A stretch of DNA of 58,816 nt from Phycisphaerae bacterium (GTDB lineage: Bacteria > Planctomycetota > Phycisphaerae > UBA1845 > Fen-1342), in the NCBI GenBank assembly GCA_022072445.1, contig JAJVHV010000030.1, forward strand, positions 148,822 to 207,637. The letters run 5' to 3'. The translations under genes and the position numbers were made by a program. Under the pieces are notes generated by a model. It worked only from the letters and a program-made list of their open reading frames with translations, had not been told where the DNA came from and did no database searches. How positions within the stretch are numbered: position 1 is the stretch's first letter; every line of letters begins with the position of its first letter. Of this stretch, positions 30,942 through 41,300 are shown one piece after another.

Positions 30942-32069
30942 CTATTTCGGCGGCGGCGGCGGCATGCTGGCAAAGTGCGGCGCGAGCGTGTTCGACGTGC
31001 CCGCCTTGGCCCACTCGGCCATGCCGGTCTGCCAGATCAGCGTTTCGCGCGTCAGCCGGCCGCTTCGAATCGCCTCGCGCACGCCCTGCTCATCCAGCGG
31101 TCCGACCTGTCTGCCATCGACCGCGATGAAGAGCGACAGCGCACCCGGCAGCGGCGGCGGCCCCGCGGGTGAAGCGGGTGTCCCGGACGCGGCGCCCGCC
31201 GTACCGGACGCGGCCGCCGAAATCGTCCGTGCCATCTCGGCACCCAGCGCCACGCCCAGGCCGGCGTTCATCGCTCCGCCCGCGGCGCCGCCCGGCGTGC
31301 GGGCCGAGGCCTCGACCGCGTTGGCGGCCTGAAACTGCGTGTAGGCCCCCAGGTTCCCCACGATGCCCATGCTGCTGCGCTTGTCGAGCGCTTCCTCGAC
31401 GGCCGGCGGCAACGAGATGTTCTCGATCACCAGCCGCGGCAGCTCAAGCCCGAAGCTCTCGAAGTCGGCGCCCATCCGCGTGACGATGAACTTCGCCAAC
31501 TCGTCGTAGTTGGCCGCCAGGTCGAGCACCGGGATGCGGCTCTCGCCGACGATGTCGGCGAAACGCGACGCAATCAGGCTGCGAAGCTGCTCGGTGATGT
31601 CGTCGGTGTGAAAGCGGCCGCCGGTGCCGACCACCTCGCGCAGGAAGCGTGCCGGGTCGGCCACGCGCAGGGCGTAGGTGCCGAAGGCCCGCAGTCGAAC
31701 CGGGCCGAACTCGGCGTCGCGCAGCATCAGCGGGTTCTTGGTGCCCCACTTGAGGTCGGTAAACTGCCGCGTGCTGACGAAATACACCTCGGCCTTGAAC
31801 GGGCTCTCGAAGCCGTGCGCCCAGCCCATCAGCGTCGCCAGCAGCGGCAGATTGCGCGTCTCGAGTGCATAGGTCCCCGGCGAGAAGACGTCGGCCAGCC
31901 GCCCTTCATTGACGAAAGCCGCCGCCTGCCCCTCGCGCACGACCAGTTTCGCCCCGTGCTTGATCTCGTTGTTGTAGCGCTCGAAGCGATAGACCATCGT
32001 GTCGTGGCTCGAATCGAGCCACTCGATGATGTCGATCAGTTCGCCGCGCAGCTTGTCCCAGATTCCCAT
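30942..32069 (-). CDS. SPFH-domain protein with C-terminal GYF_2-like domain
   Basis: A 375-residue protein. Residues about 20-225 are an SPFH (band 7-like) domain of the 'virion core protein' subtype: 'LVVREGQAAAFVNEGRLADV', 'FSPGTYALETRNLPLLATL', 'LMLRDAEFGPVRLRAFGTYA'. An Ala/Gly/Pro linker follows (about 245-310), then a short GYF_2-type domain: 'LFIAVDGRQVGPLDEQGVRE' and 'TLIWQTGMAEWAKA'. Zinc-ribbon or GYF tails are common on this SPFH subtype. No transmembrane helix was seen, so it is probably membrane-associated. GGAGG lies seven bases before ATG 32069, and a perfect TATAAT is at 32111. A role in membrane stress or protein quality control is inferred from the family. Confidence 0.82.
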   Translation of the reverse strand: MGIWDKLRGELIDIIEWLDSSHDTMVYRFERYNNEIKHGAKLVVREGQAAAFVNEGRLADVFSPGTYALETRNLPLLATLMGWAHGFESPFKAEVYFVSTRQFTDLKWGTKNPLMLRDAEFGPVRLRAFGTYALRVADPARFLREVVGTGGRFHTDDITEQLRSLIASRFADIVGESRIPVLDLAANYDELAKFIVTRMGADFESFGLELPRLVIENISLPPAVEEALDKRSSMGIVGNLGAYTQFQAANAVEASARTPGGAAGGAMNAGLGVALGAEMARTISAAASGTAGAASGTPASPAGPPPLPGALSLFIAVDGRQVGPLDEQGVREAIRSGRLTRETLIWQTGMAEWAKAGTSNTLAPHFASMPPPPPK

Positions 32070-32110
32070 GAGCAATCCTCCGACGCGATTCGAGCGATGT
32101 CAGGAACCGG

Positions 32111-32139
32111 ATTATACCCTTGCCGACCACGCGCAACGG
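32111..32139 (-). promoter_or_regulatory. Promoter of the SPFH gene
   Basis: A perfect TATAAT on the minus strand (32111-32116), with CCGTTG (32134-32139) at a 17-bp spacing as a weak -35. The predicted leader is about 35 bases and includes GGAGG. Confidence 0.6.
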
Positions 32140-32278
32140 TGCCCGCGGACGGGCCCGCGGCCGCTTTCCCACCCGCGCGCCGAATTGCCAACGATGCGCC
32201 GTTTGGCCACAATGTCGGCTCCGCGGCAGGCGGCACTTGAGCACGCCGCCCCATCGCTGCATCCAAGGAAGGAGCCAC

Positions 32279-33586
32279 ATGTTCACAGCGCGACGGATTT
32301 CGGACTCGATGGCACCACGCGCACGGAAAACGCGCACCCTGCTGGTTGTCGGGTTGGCGGCGGCCAGCGGCCTGCTGACCGCCTGCGAGAAGCCCGCCGA
32401 CATGACCCCCTACCAGCCGCGGCCGACGCGCAAGAACTACAACAAGCCGCTGCCACCCGGCCAGCTCGCGCTGCGCAAGATCGATCCGGCCGACTACCCC
32501 GACTTCGGACCCGGTTTCTACAACAAGGCCCGGCTCGAGGAAGCGGCGCGCAACAGCCTGGTTTACATGTCCAAGCCGTCGAGCCAGAACTACTACCCCT
32601 ACGGCGAGATCACGCACCAGCGTGCGGTCGATTCGCTGAACGCGTTTCTGCGCGTGCTGGCGGAGGCCGATTCGCCCGAGGCGCTCGACGCCGCCATCCG
32701 CCGCGACTTTGACGTCTATCAATCGGTCGGCTGCGACGACGCCGGCACAATGTTCTTCACGGGCTATTACTGCCCGATCTTCGACGGCCGTAAACAGCGC
32801 GACGAGCGCTTCCGCTACCCGCTCTACGCCATGCCGCCCGACCTGGTCAAGGACGCCGAAGGCCGCACGCTCGGCCGGCGCGGCGCGGATGGCGGCGTGT
32901 CGCCTTATCCAACGCGCCGCGACATCGAGCAGCAGAACCTCGCGCACGGCCTCGAGATCGCCTGGTTGAAGGACCCGTTCGAGGTCTACGTGGTGACCGT
33001 GCAGGGTTCGGCCAAGCTCCGCCTCGAAGACGGCAGCATCTACGAATTGGGCTACGCCGCCAACAACGGCCACGAGTACAAGCCGGTCGCCGAGCAAATG
33101 ATCCAGGACGGGGTGCTCAACCGCGACGAGCTCTCGCTTCAGGCGCTGATCCAGTATTTCGCGGCCCACCCGGACCAGATTCAGAAGTATTGCTGGGAGA
33201 ACCCGCGCTACGTGTTCTTCCGCGAGGCCGCCGGCGGACCGTTCGGCAGCATCAACGCCCCGGTGATCCCCTACCGCTCGCTCGCCACCGACAAGCAGGT
33301 CTTCCCGCGCGCCTGCGTCGCATTCGTCAGCACCGACGTGCCCGTGCAGCGCGAGGGCGGCATCCAGCTCCTGCCCTTCGGAAGCTTCGCGCTCGATCAG
33401 GACACGGGCGGCGCCATCCGCGCCGCCGGCCGCTGCGACATCTTCATGGGCGAGGGTGCCGCGGCGGAAGCGGTCGCCGGCCGGACCGGCGCCGAGGGCC
33501 ACCTCTATTACGTCTTTACGAAGAGCGCGCCCGCCGTCGCTTCGCGAAGCGATGCGGAGCAAGCGGCGATGCCGAATGAAGAATGA
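32279..33586 (+). CDS. mltA: Membrane-bound lytic murein transglycosylase A
   Basis: A 435-residue lipoprotein that cleaves peptidoglycan glycan strands with formation of 1,6-anhydromuramyl ends. A lipoprotein signal ends in LLTAC (Cys36). The MltA domain shows 'FFTGYYCPIFDG', 'VYVVTVQGSAKLRLEDG' and the 3D-type motif DTGGAIRAAGRCDIFMG, which holds the catalytic Asp. This implies that the organism has peptidoglycan. GGAAGGAG lies five bases before the ATG. The last codons and the stop are written by a 7-bp tandem repeat (33574-33594), and the stop overlaps selB (ATGA), so the very C-terminus is probably recent. Confidence 0.88.
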   Translation: MFTARRISDSMAPRARKTRTLLVVGLAAASGLLTACEKPADMTPYQPRPTRKNYNKPLPPGQLALRKIDPADYPDFGPGFYNKARLEEAARNSLVYMSKPSSQNYYPYGEITHQRAVDSLNAFLRVLAEADSPEALDAAIRRDFDVYQSVGCDDAGTMFFTGYYCPIFDGRKQRDERFRYPLYAMPPDLVKDAEGRTLGRRGADGGVSPYPTRRDIEQQNLAHGLEIAWLKDPFEVYVVTVQGSAKLRLEDGSIYELGYAANNGHEYKPVAEQMIQDGVLNRDELSLQALIQYFAAHPDQIQKYCWENPRYVFFREAAGGPFGSINAPVIPYRSLATDKQVFPRACVAFVSTDVPVQREGGIQLLPFGSFALDQDTGGAIRAAGRCDIFMGEGAAAEAVAGRTGAEGHLYYVFTKSAPAVASRSDAEQAAMPNEE

Positions 33587-33594
33587 CGAATGAG
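33574..33594. repeat. 7-bp tandem repeat at the mltA/selB junction
   Basis: GAATGAA, GAATGAC, GAATGAG: three consecutive heptamers, followed by the degenerate GGACGAC. They encode the last residues and stop of mltA and the start codon of selB. The same heptamer family, in reverse orientation, occurs at 44334-44368. Confidence 0.7.
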
Positions 33595-35664
33595 GGACGA
33601 CAAGCCGCGGAGCGCCAGCCTGCTGGTATTCCAGATTCTTCGGACCGCATTTGTCCTCCCGCCGCGCAACTCGTCGTCGGCACAGCCGGCCACATCGATC
33701 ATGGCAAGAGCCGACTGGTCTGGACGCTGACCGGGACCGATCCGGACCGCCTGCCGGAGGAAAAGGCGCGCGGCATGACGATCGACCTGGGTTTTGCCCA
33801 CGCCACGATCGACGGCTGCGACGTGTACTTCGTCGACGTGCCCGGACACGAGCGCTTCATCCGCAACATGGTCGCCGGCGCGTGGGGCGTCGACTTGGCC
33901 CTGCTGGTCGTGGCGGCCGACGACTCGGTCATGCCGCAGACACGCGAACATGCCGAGCTGCTCGCGCTGCTGGGCGTGCGGCGCTGCGCGCTCGTCCTCA
34001 CGAAGCTCGATCTGGTCGACGACGGCTGGGCCGACCAGGTCGAGAGTGAAGCGCGCGAACTGCTCGCTTCGGTCGGGATCGCCCCGCTGGCTTGCCTGCG
34101 CACTTCCGCCGAGGACGGGCGCGGCTTGGACGAGCTGCGCCGCCTGCTCGCGGCGCAGGCCGCGGCGCGCCGCACTGAGGCCGCACCGCCGCGCTGGTTT
34201 CGACTGCCCGTGGATCGCGCCTTTGCCGTGAAGGGCCGCGGAACCGTCGTCACCGGTACGGTGGCCCACGGCGACCTGCGCGTCGACGCCGAGCTCGAGC
34301 TCTGGCCGGTGGGCGGACTGCGGGGTGAGTCGCGCCGCGGCGGCGGCGGACTCTTGCCGATGCTGGCCGCTGAGCGGCGCGTCCGGGTGCGCGACATTCA
34401 GTCGCATTCGAGTGCCCGCGCGTCGACCGCCGGGCGCACGCGCGCCGCGCTCAATCTCGCGGGCTTGGCGGTCGAGGATGCTTGCCGCGGCCACGAACTC
34501 GCCTCACCCGGCTACGTCGTGCCCACCAGCCGCTTCGACGCCTGGCTGGACGCGTTTCATCCCGCGGGCGACCCGGCCCGCAGCCGCTTTCCCGCTCGTC
34601 TGCATGTCGCCACCTGCGAAGTGCTGGCCACCGTCCGGCCGCTCGCTCCGCCGGCGGAACCGACGCCCGATCCCAGCGGCACGGCCCGCTTCGCGCAGAT
34701 TCGCACGCGCTGGCCGGTCGTCGTCGAGTGGGGTCAGCGGTTTGTGCTGCGCGACGAAAACGGGACACGCACGATCGGCGGCGGCGCGGTGCTGCGCGGC
34801 GTCGCGGTCGCGTGGTCGAGCCGCAATCCGCCCGATCCCGCCGCACTCGAGCGGCTGCGTTCGGGCGAACCGCATGTGCGCGTGGAGGAGACCATTCGCG
34901 GGGCCGCCTGGACCGAGCTGACGGCGGAGCGCGTCGCGGCCCTCTCCGGCTTGGCCGACGCGGCGGAGGCCGCCGCGCACGTCGCTCGGCTGGCAGATGC
35001 CGGCCGGGTCGTTTCGCTGCCGAGCGGCCAGACGCGGCACTGGGTGCACGTCGCGCAACTGGCCGACGCCGCCGGCGCCGCCGTCGCCCGGCTGAATCGA
35101 GCGTTGACCGAGAATCCACGCTTCACGGGTGTTCCGCGGGCCGAGTGGCCCGCGTGGATGCCGCGCGCCTGCCCCGCTCGGTTGCGGCCGGCCCTGGCCG
35201 AGTGGTTGCTCACGGCCGGTCACGTCGCCGACGCCGATGGCTTCATCTTGCCGCGCGGGCATCGCGCCGTCATGAGCGCGGATGATCAGCGGCTGTTCGA
35301 CACACTGCTGGCAGAATTTCGCGCCGGCGGGGCCGCGCCGCCGACGGCCGACGACCTGACCTGCCGCGACGCTCGGAATGCGCGCCGCATCGACGAACTC
35401 GTCAGACTCGCCGCGGCCCGCGGCCGCCTGGTGATGATCGCGCCCGGCGTTTTCCTGCACGCCGAGTGCTACCAGGCCGCGGTCGCCGACGTCGTCGCCG
35501 CCATCCGCACTCGCGGCCCGCTCACCGTCGCCGACATCCGCACGCTGCTCAAGTCCACGCGGAAATTCATCGTCCCGCTCTGCGAGCACCTCGACGCCGC
35601 GGGCATCACCAAACGCAGCGGCGACCTCCGAGTGCTGGGTCCGGCCGGCGCGGCGCATGCGTGA
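33583..35664 (+). CDS. selB: Selenocysteine-specific translation elongation factor
   Basis: A 693-residue SelB, the EF-Tu-like GTPase that brings Sec-tRNA to in-frame UGA codons. G-domain motifs: [11 protein letters not shown] (P-loop), the [20 protein letters not shown] region (G3) and LTKLDLV (G4). Domains II-III follow, with a low-complexity Arg/Gly segment near residues 245-285. The C-terminal ~250 residues form the winged-helix array that binds the SECIS hairpin ('[20 protein letters not shown]' is the last wing). The start lies in a heptamer repeat and gives about 28 residues before the expected N-terminus; no better start is visible. selA, selD and the Sec tRNA are not in the window. 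The organism is therefore predicted to make selenoproteins. Confidence 0.92.
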   Translation: MTNEGRQAAERQPAGIPDSSDRICPPAAQLVVGTAGHIDHGKSRLVWTLTGTDPDRLPEEKARGMTIDLGFAHATIDGCDVYFVDVPGHERFIRNMVAGAWGVDLALLVVAADDSVMPQTREHAELLALLGVRRCALVLTKLDLVDDGWADQVESEARELLASVGIAPLACLRTSAEDGRGLDELRRLLAAQAAARRTEAAPPRWFRLPVDRAFAVKGRGTVVTGTVAHGDLRVDAELELWPVGGLRGESRRGGGGLLPMLAAERRVRVRDIQSHSSARASTAGRTRAALNLAGLAVEDACRGHELASPGYVVPTSRFDAWLDAFHPAGDPARSRFPARLHVATCEVLATVRPLAPPAEPTPDPSGTARFAQIRTRWPVVVEWGQRFVLRDENGTRTIGGGAVLRGVAVAWSSRNPPDPAALERLRSGEPHVRVEETIRGAAWTELTAERVAALSGLADAAEAAAHVARLADAGRVVSLPSGQTRHWVHVAQLADAAGAAVARLNRALTENPRFTGVPRAEWPAWMPRACPARLRPALAEWLLTAGHVADADGFILPRGHRAVMSADDQRLFDTLLAEFRAGGAAPPTADDLTCRDARNARRIDELVRLAAARGRLVMIAPGVFLHAECYQAAVADVVAAIRTRGPLTVADIRTLLKSTRKFIVPLCEHLDAAGITKRSGDLRVLGPAGAAHA

Positions 35665-35688
35665 AGATCCGAGCCGGGCTGTCGCCTT

Positions 35689-36693
35689 CTAGCGCCCGAG
35701 CTGCGCGTCCGTCCGTACGAGCCAATGATCGCTGCGCAGCGTCGCGCGCGTCTCACAGGCCAGCGGCACAAAATCGGGCGATAGCCAGATCTGATCCAGC
35801 GCCAGTACCGGCAGCGGCGACGGCCACGTACAGGCGTACCCGCGGCCCGCCTGCTCAAACGCACTGCCCAGCTCACGCCGCAGCGGCGCAAAATGCACCG
35901 AGTCCGGCGGCGTGTTGAAATCCCCCAGCAGGATCACCGGCCCGTCGATCGCTGCGACGATCGCGGCAAGGTCCGCCAGATACGGCTTGCGAAACACCAG
36001 CGGATCGCCCGGGATGTCGACGAGTAGAATGGTCACGGGCCGCTCGCCGAGCGCGGCGCGCACGAGTTTGAGCCGGCCGCGCCGTTCGAATACGCGGCTC
36101 TCGCATGACTCGATCCGCCCGCGCACGCCGACCACCAGCCCATAGGTGTCGTCAGTGATTTCGACGAGGTGCGGACTCGTGCGCAGCAGGCACGTCCGAT
36201 CGACACCGCTCCGCCACGCCTCGACCAGCCCGACGACGTCGGGCCGCTCGTCCGCGACCGTCTGTGCCATCGCCGGCCAGCCGCCCCAGCCACTGGACAC
36301 GTTCCACAGCGCGATGCGAATCGCCGCCGACCCGCTGCCCAGCTCGAGTGCCGCCGCCTGCGTCGCGCTCGCGGCCCCGCGCAAGTCGCGCTGCAACGCG
36401 CCCGACGCCCCCGACCTGCGGAAGTCGGACCAGAACGCGTCGGCCGCGCACGCCGCCGAAACGCCGCCGGCAATCAGCGCCGCCCGCGGCATGCGCCTGC
36501 GTGCCAGGAGCAACGCCAGCACCAGCGCCCCGGCGGCGAGCACCTCCGGCCGTGCCATGTAATACAGCATCGCCATCACCGCCACGTGGTCGCGAAGCCC
36601 CCAGCGCGCCAGAAGTCCCGCCACCAGTCCCGCCGTCAGCGCACGGCTGAACCAACGCGCCCCGCGGAATCCGCCGCGGCGATCTGGCCGCAA
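35689..36693 (-). CDS. Membrane endonuclease/exonuclease/phosphatase-family protein
   Basis: About 334 residues: three membrane helices (the third near 'AALIAGGVSAACAADAFW'), then an EEP (exonuclease III/DNase I-like) domain with 'RIALWNVSSGWGGWPAM', 'DVVGLVEAW', GDFNTPPDSVHF (catalytic Asp/Asn pair), 'VLALDQIWLS' and the terminal SDHWLV. These are the conserved metal and phosphate ligands of the fold. Substrates in the family range from DNA to phospholipids and inositides; membrane anchoring favours a lipid or extracellular target. The start is uncertain: TTG 36693 has CGGAG five bases upstream and avoids metK, while a frame-initial ATG at 36783 would overlap metK by 58 bp. It is convergent with selB, 24 bases apart. 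Confidence 0.8.
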   Translation of the reverse strand: MRPDRRGGFRGARWFSRALTAGLVAGLLARWGLRDHVAVMAMLYYMARPEVLAAGALVLALLLARRRMPRAALIAGGVSAACAADAFWSDFRRSGASGALQRDLRGAASATQAAALELGSGSAAIRIALWNVSSGWGGWPAMAQTVADERPDVVGLVEAWRSGVDRTCLLRTSPHLVEITDDTYGLVVGVRGRIESCESRVFERRGRLKLVRAALGERPVTILLVDIPGDPLVFRKPYLADLAAIVAAIDGPVILLGDFNTPPDSVHFAPLRRELGSAFEQAGRGYACTWPSPLPVLALDQIWLSPDFVPLACETRATLRSDHWLVRTDAQLGR

Positions 36694-36725
36694 TGTTGCT
36701 CCGACTTCGCCGGGCGCCCGAGGGC

Positions 36726-37895
36726 TCAGACTTTCGCGCCGACCGCGCTCTTCAACGCCGCCGCTTTGTCGGTCCGTTCCCATGTGAATTGCGGCAGCGT
36801 GCGCCCGAAGTGCCCATGCCGCGCCGTTTCGCGGTAGATCGGGCGGCGCAGGTCGAGGTGGTCGATGATTCCACGCGGCGTCAACGGGAAGTGCTCGCGC
36901 ACCAGCGTCGACAGCAGCTCCTCGCTGACCTTCGCGGTCCCCTCCGTGCTGACCAGCACGCTGGTCGGCTCGGCGACGCCGATCGCGTACGAGAGCTGCA
37001 CTTCACAGATTTCAGCCAGGCCGGCGGCCACGATGTTCTTCGCGATGTACCGGCTCATGTACGCCGCGGATCGATCGACTTTGGTCGGGTCTTTGCCGCT
37101 GAAGGCCCCGCCGCCGTGCCGTCCGCGGCCGCCGTATGTATCGACGATGATCTTGCGCCCGGTGAGTCCGGTGTCGCCGTGCGGCCCGCCGACTTCGAAG
37201 CGTCCGGTCGGGTTCACGTGCAGCGTGACGTCCTTGTTCCACCAGTCGCCCAGCACGGGCTTGAAGATGTGCTCGATCACTTCGTGCTTCAGCTCGTCCT
37301 GGCTGTCGTTCCAGCTCTTGTCGTGCTGCGTCGAGAGCACCAGCGTGTCGACGCGGACCGGCCGACGCCCCTCGTACTCGACGGTCACCTGCGACTTCGC
37401 GTCGGGGCGCAGGCCGCGGATGATCCCGTCGCGCCGCACGTGCACCTGCCGCTCCACCAGCCGATGCGCAAGCTGAATCGGCAGCGGCATCAGCTCAGGC
37501 GTCTCGCGGCAGGCAAACCCGAACATCATGCCCTGGTCGCCCGCGCCGTCGCGATCAACCCCCATCGCAATGTCCGGCGACTGCTTCTTGATGCTCGTCA
37601 GAACCGCGCATGACTCATAGTCGAACGCCATGTCGCCCGACGTGTAGCCGATTTCGCGAATCACATCGCGCACGACGTCGGGAATCTCGACGTACGCCTT
37701 GGTGGTCACCTCCCCCGCCACCACCACCATCCCGGTCGAAACCAGCGTCTCGCACGCCACGCGCGAGTTCGGGTCCTGCGCCAACATCGCGTCGAGGATG
37801 GCGTCCGAGATCTGGTCGGCCACCTTATCGGGGTGGCCCATGCTGACTGATTCGGACGTGAACGGATACCGCCGCCCGTCAAACTCGCTTCCCAC
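36726..37895 (-). CDS. metK: S-adenosylmethionine synthetase
   Basis: A 389-residue enzyme making S-adenosylmethionine from methionine and ATP. Signatures: '[20 protein letters not shown]' (ATP site), '[13 protein letters not shown]' (the GAGDQG loop), '[20 protein letters not shown]' and [19 protein letters not shown] 37895 is chosen because GGAG lies seven bases upstream and it gives a normal N-terminus. A promoter at 38022-38050 would start transcription near an in-frame ATG at 38012, which would add 39 residues, so either the leader is about 120 bases or an extended form is made leaderless. I saw no SAM riboswitch in the leader. Confidence 0.93.
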   Translation of the reverse strand: MGSEFDGRRYPFTSESVSMGHPDKVADQISDAILDAMLAQDPNSRVACETLVSTGMVVVAGEVTTKAYVEIPDVVRDVIREIGYTSGDMAFDYESCAVLTSIKKQSPDIAMGVDRDGAGDQGMMFGFACRETPELMPLPIQLAHRLVERQVHVRRDGIIRGLRPDAKSQVTVEYEGRRPVRVDTLVLSTQHDKSWNDSQDELKHEVIEHIFKPVLGDWWNKDVTLHVNPTGRFEVGGPHGDTGLTGRKIIVDTYGGRGRHGGGAFSGKDPTKVDRSAAYMSRYIAKNIVAAGLAEICEVQLSYAIGVAEPTSVLVSTEGTAKVSEELLSTLVREHFPLTPRGIIDHLDLRRPIYRETARHGHFGRTLPQFTWERTDKAAALKSAVGAKV

Positions 37896-38021
37896 AGTTG
37901 CGCTCCCTGCTGCGCGATCTTGAATGATCCGGCCATGCCCGTCGCGAAAATCCACCGGGAACGGCGCCGGCGGCCCGGGTCTCACGCTCGAGACGATGCC
38001 GCCCCATGCCATTGATTCTGG

Positions 38022-38050
38022 AGTGTAGGCTCCGCCGAACAGAGCGGCAA
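38022..38050 (-). promoter_or_regulatory. Promoter of metK
   Basis: On the minus strand TTGCCG (38045-38050), a 17-bp spacer and TACACT (38022-38027). A GCCGCA-TTCGC-TGCGGC hairpin at 38158-38174 lies further out, between metK and the divergent protease gene. The rest of the 436-bp divergent region (37896-38331) shows nothing else. Confidence 0.6.
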
Positions 38051-38331
38051 GCCACCGCTACGCCCCGCCGCCGGGCCGATCGCAGATATTTTTGCCCCCA
38101 CGCGCGTCCAATTCCAGCGCGGCGGCCGGTAGTAACACCGGTGAGTCTCAAGAAAATGCCGCATTCGCTGCGGCCTGCTGAAACATCAGATAGGCAACGC
38201 CAGCGAGACTTCACCGCGTGGCCGGCCGACTCGGGCGTCGTGCTCAATGCCTCGCCACGCAGCCCTCACTCCCACCGCCGAGCGAATCTCGCATTCGAGC
38301 GGCGGCGTACCGCAAGCAAAGGAGATTCGAC

Positions 38332-41300
38332 ATGAAACGGCGATGGTGGGTTACGACGTACGGCATGATCGTCTGCACGGCGCTGGGCGCGCTGGGCGCG
38401 TGGCAGGATGAACTCGCAGTGGACGTGCCGGAGGATGAGGCGCCCGCGTGGGCGCAGATTACGCCGAGCGGCACGGAAGTGATTATCCCGGACGTGGCGG
38501 CGTGGGACTCGGAAAACGTGCGCGCCATGCTGGAGAGTATCGCGCCGGGCGCCGTGTCTCGTGGTGGCCGGCCTGCCCTCTTGTGCAGCAGCAACATGCA
38601 GATCGACGCCGGGGCCGCGTTTGACGTGCCCGGCGGCCGCGCGACGCTGATCGATTCGGCGACGACGGACCTGCTGCTTTCGCTCATCGCTCCGGGCGAG
38701 CTGGACGCAGTGTTCGACGGCGCGCTGGTGGTGTACGAGCCCTCGTTCGTGGCCGACCCGAGCGATCGGCCGCGCGACGCCGACCATGACGACGATGCGG
38801 TCGAAGACCTGGCCGCGGCGCCGGCCGATCCGCTGGCGCTCGAAGCGCCCACCGTTTCGGGCGAGGAAGTTGGGCTGCTCGACTCGCCGATGGACGCCAA
38901 CCTGTGGCCGCTGCTGATCGCGCCCGACATGCTCGAAGGCGTCGACCCGCGTTCGCTGCACCTCGCAACACTTCGCGGCAGCTCGGTCGCGGCAGGCGCC
39001 TGGCAAGACGTAGCCGGCGGCCGCATCGTCCTGATCGACGAAGCCGCGCTTGACGCCATCCGCGGCGTCATCCCGATCGACATCCCCGCCGACCAGCCCG
39101 TGGTGGCGTTCGCGGCGTCTGACGTTGCCGACGAAGTCGGTCACGCGCTCGCCGCGGCGCCAGAATCACCCGTCGATGTGACGCCAACCAATGACGGTGC
39201 CGCTCCGCAGTCCGATGACGGCGGCGCCGAAATCGCCCTGCTCGACGCGGAGCAGATCGATCCGCAAATTCGCGAACTGGTCGCCCAGCTCGTGGGGTCC
39301 GAGCAGGGCCGAGTGGGTGTCAGCCGCGGCCCGGTGCAGCTTGACGCCGGGACGTGGACCGACGTCGCCGGCGGCCGCGCCATGGCGCTCGACATCGACA
39401 CCGATGAGACGCTGCGCGCCCTGTTCGATGCTTCCGGCGTCGCACTGGCCGCCTCCGACCGCCTCGTGCTGTTCGTTTCCCAGGAAGCCGCGACTGAAGC
39501 TGCACAGGCGTCGACCGTCATGGATGGCGACGCCGTGGCGGCGGCTGACGACGCACTCGTCAGCGCCGCGATCGTCGACGAGGCCACCGGCGACGAAGTC
39601 ACGTTTCTGCCGGTCGCGCCGCGCTCGAGCGACGAACTGCTTCTGATGGTGAACGACGTTCCTCCACCGGCCGGCGATATGCGTAACGCCCGGCTGGCCG
39701 CCTACCGCGGCGTCGACGCCCTTCCGCATGGCCAGTGGCGCGCGGTCGGCGACGGCTACGTCTGCCGCATCGTCGATGAAGCCGTCGACGTCGTCAGCGC
39801 CATGATCGAGGACGATGAGTTTGTTGCGCCGGCGGGCGGCGCGTACGCCGTGTTTGTGTCGGAGCACGCCCCGCAGAATGCCGACGAAACCGGGCAAGAC
39901 GAGCGCCATGGGGCGTTTCCGTCTCTCGACGATCAGTCCGATCCGCTGAGCGATCCGCAATTCGATGTTCTGCCGGTTGAGCAGCGCGCCGCGATGGCCA
40001 ATCTTCAGGCGCTTTACCCCGAAGTCCGCTACTACCTCAACGGCACGCGCATCACGCGTGCTTATGGCGCGCCGTTTGGCGGCGGCGCCACGCCTCAGGA
40101 AGCGGCCGAGTCTTTCGTCGCGGCTCACGCCGGCGTCTTTGGCGGCACGCCGGCCGATCTTCGCCCCGGCAATCAGTTCAACGACGAGCTGACGCAGGAG
40201 CTGATGTACGACGAGGCGACTGGAGAGTATGCGTTCACGCTTGTCTACTACACGCAGCATCGCGACGGCATTCCGGTCATCGGGGCCGAGCTGCGCGTCA
40301 TGGTGCGCAATGAGCCCGGCTATCCGATCGTGTGGGCCGGTTCCAGTCTGCGCGACCTGAGCGGCTTCGAGCTGCCGAAGGCCGCGATCGGCAATGACCC
40401 CGGCACGACCGGCCACGAGCAGGCTCAGGCCATCATCCCCGACCTGGCGCAGTTCTCGCCGTCGCTGCAGCGCATCTGGGCCGGCATCGACCACATGCAG
40501 GTCGCACCGCAACTGGTCGTCATGTTCGACGCCACCAACTCGCCCGACACGAGCATGGGCGGGAAGGTGTGGCGTTTTCTGGCGAATCCGCAGAGCGGCG
40601 AGATCGTGCACTACAAGGATCAGATGTGCACGGCGACGGTGTCGGGCAATGTGAAGATCAAGCACACCGACGGCTTCAAGGCCGATTACTGCGCGTCGGA
40701 AGTGTCGGACAACATGAAGAGCGCCAAGGTCTTCAACTTCCTGCCGCCGGTCACGGTTTACGCCAGCACGTCCGGCAATTACAGCATGTCGGTGAATACG
40801 CTGTTCGACGTGGTGGTCGAGACCAAGATCGAAGGCCGGCACTTCGTCGTCGAGGACAAGCAGGGCAGCCTCGAGCATCTGACGAAATCGGTTCCCAACG
40901 GCGGCACGGGCAACTTCGTGCACAACGAGGACAACGACAGCGGCCGGATTCGCGCTCAGGCGAACGGATACTTCTTCGCCGATTTCGCGCGGCGCTTCCT
41001 GCTGGATTCGTCGAACGGCGTGCCGAACTTCCCGACGATCAAGTCGCAGAACGATTTCCCGGTGCACGTGAATCACGATGAGAATCCACTGACGCTCTGT
41101 CCGTGCAACGCCTGGTACTTTCCCGGGCTGCTCGGCATCGGCGCCACGCTCAACTTCTGCCGCGCCCAGGACGGATGCCCGAACACGGCGTTTGGCGGCG
41201 TGATCTTCCACGAGTACGGGCACCACGTCGTCGCCATGGCCGGCAGCGGTCAGGGGCAGTATGGCGAGGGGTTCGGCGACTGCATGAACATTCTGGCGGC

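Noticed and set aside
30942-32069. Phage-related 'virion core protein'
   Set aside because: This is only the historical name of an SPFH subtype; no phage genes are nearby.
37896-38021. A SAM-sensing riboswitch in the metK leader
   Set aside because: None of the conserved SAM-I, SAM-II or SAH core sequences could be found by eye.
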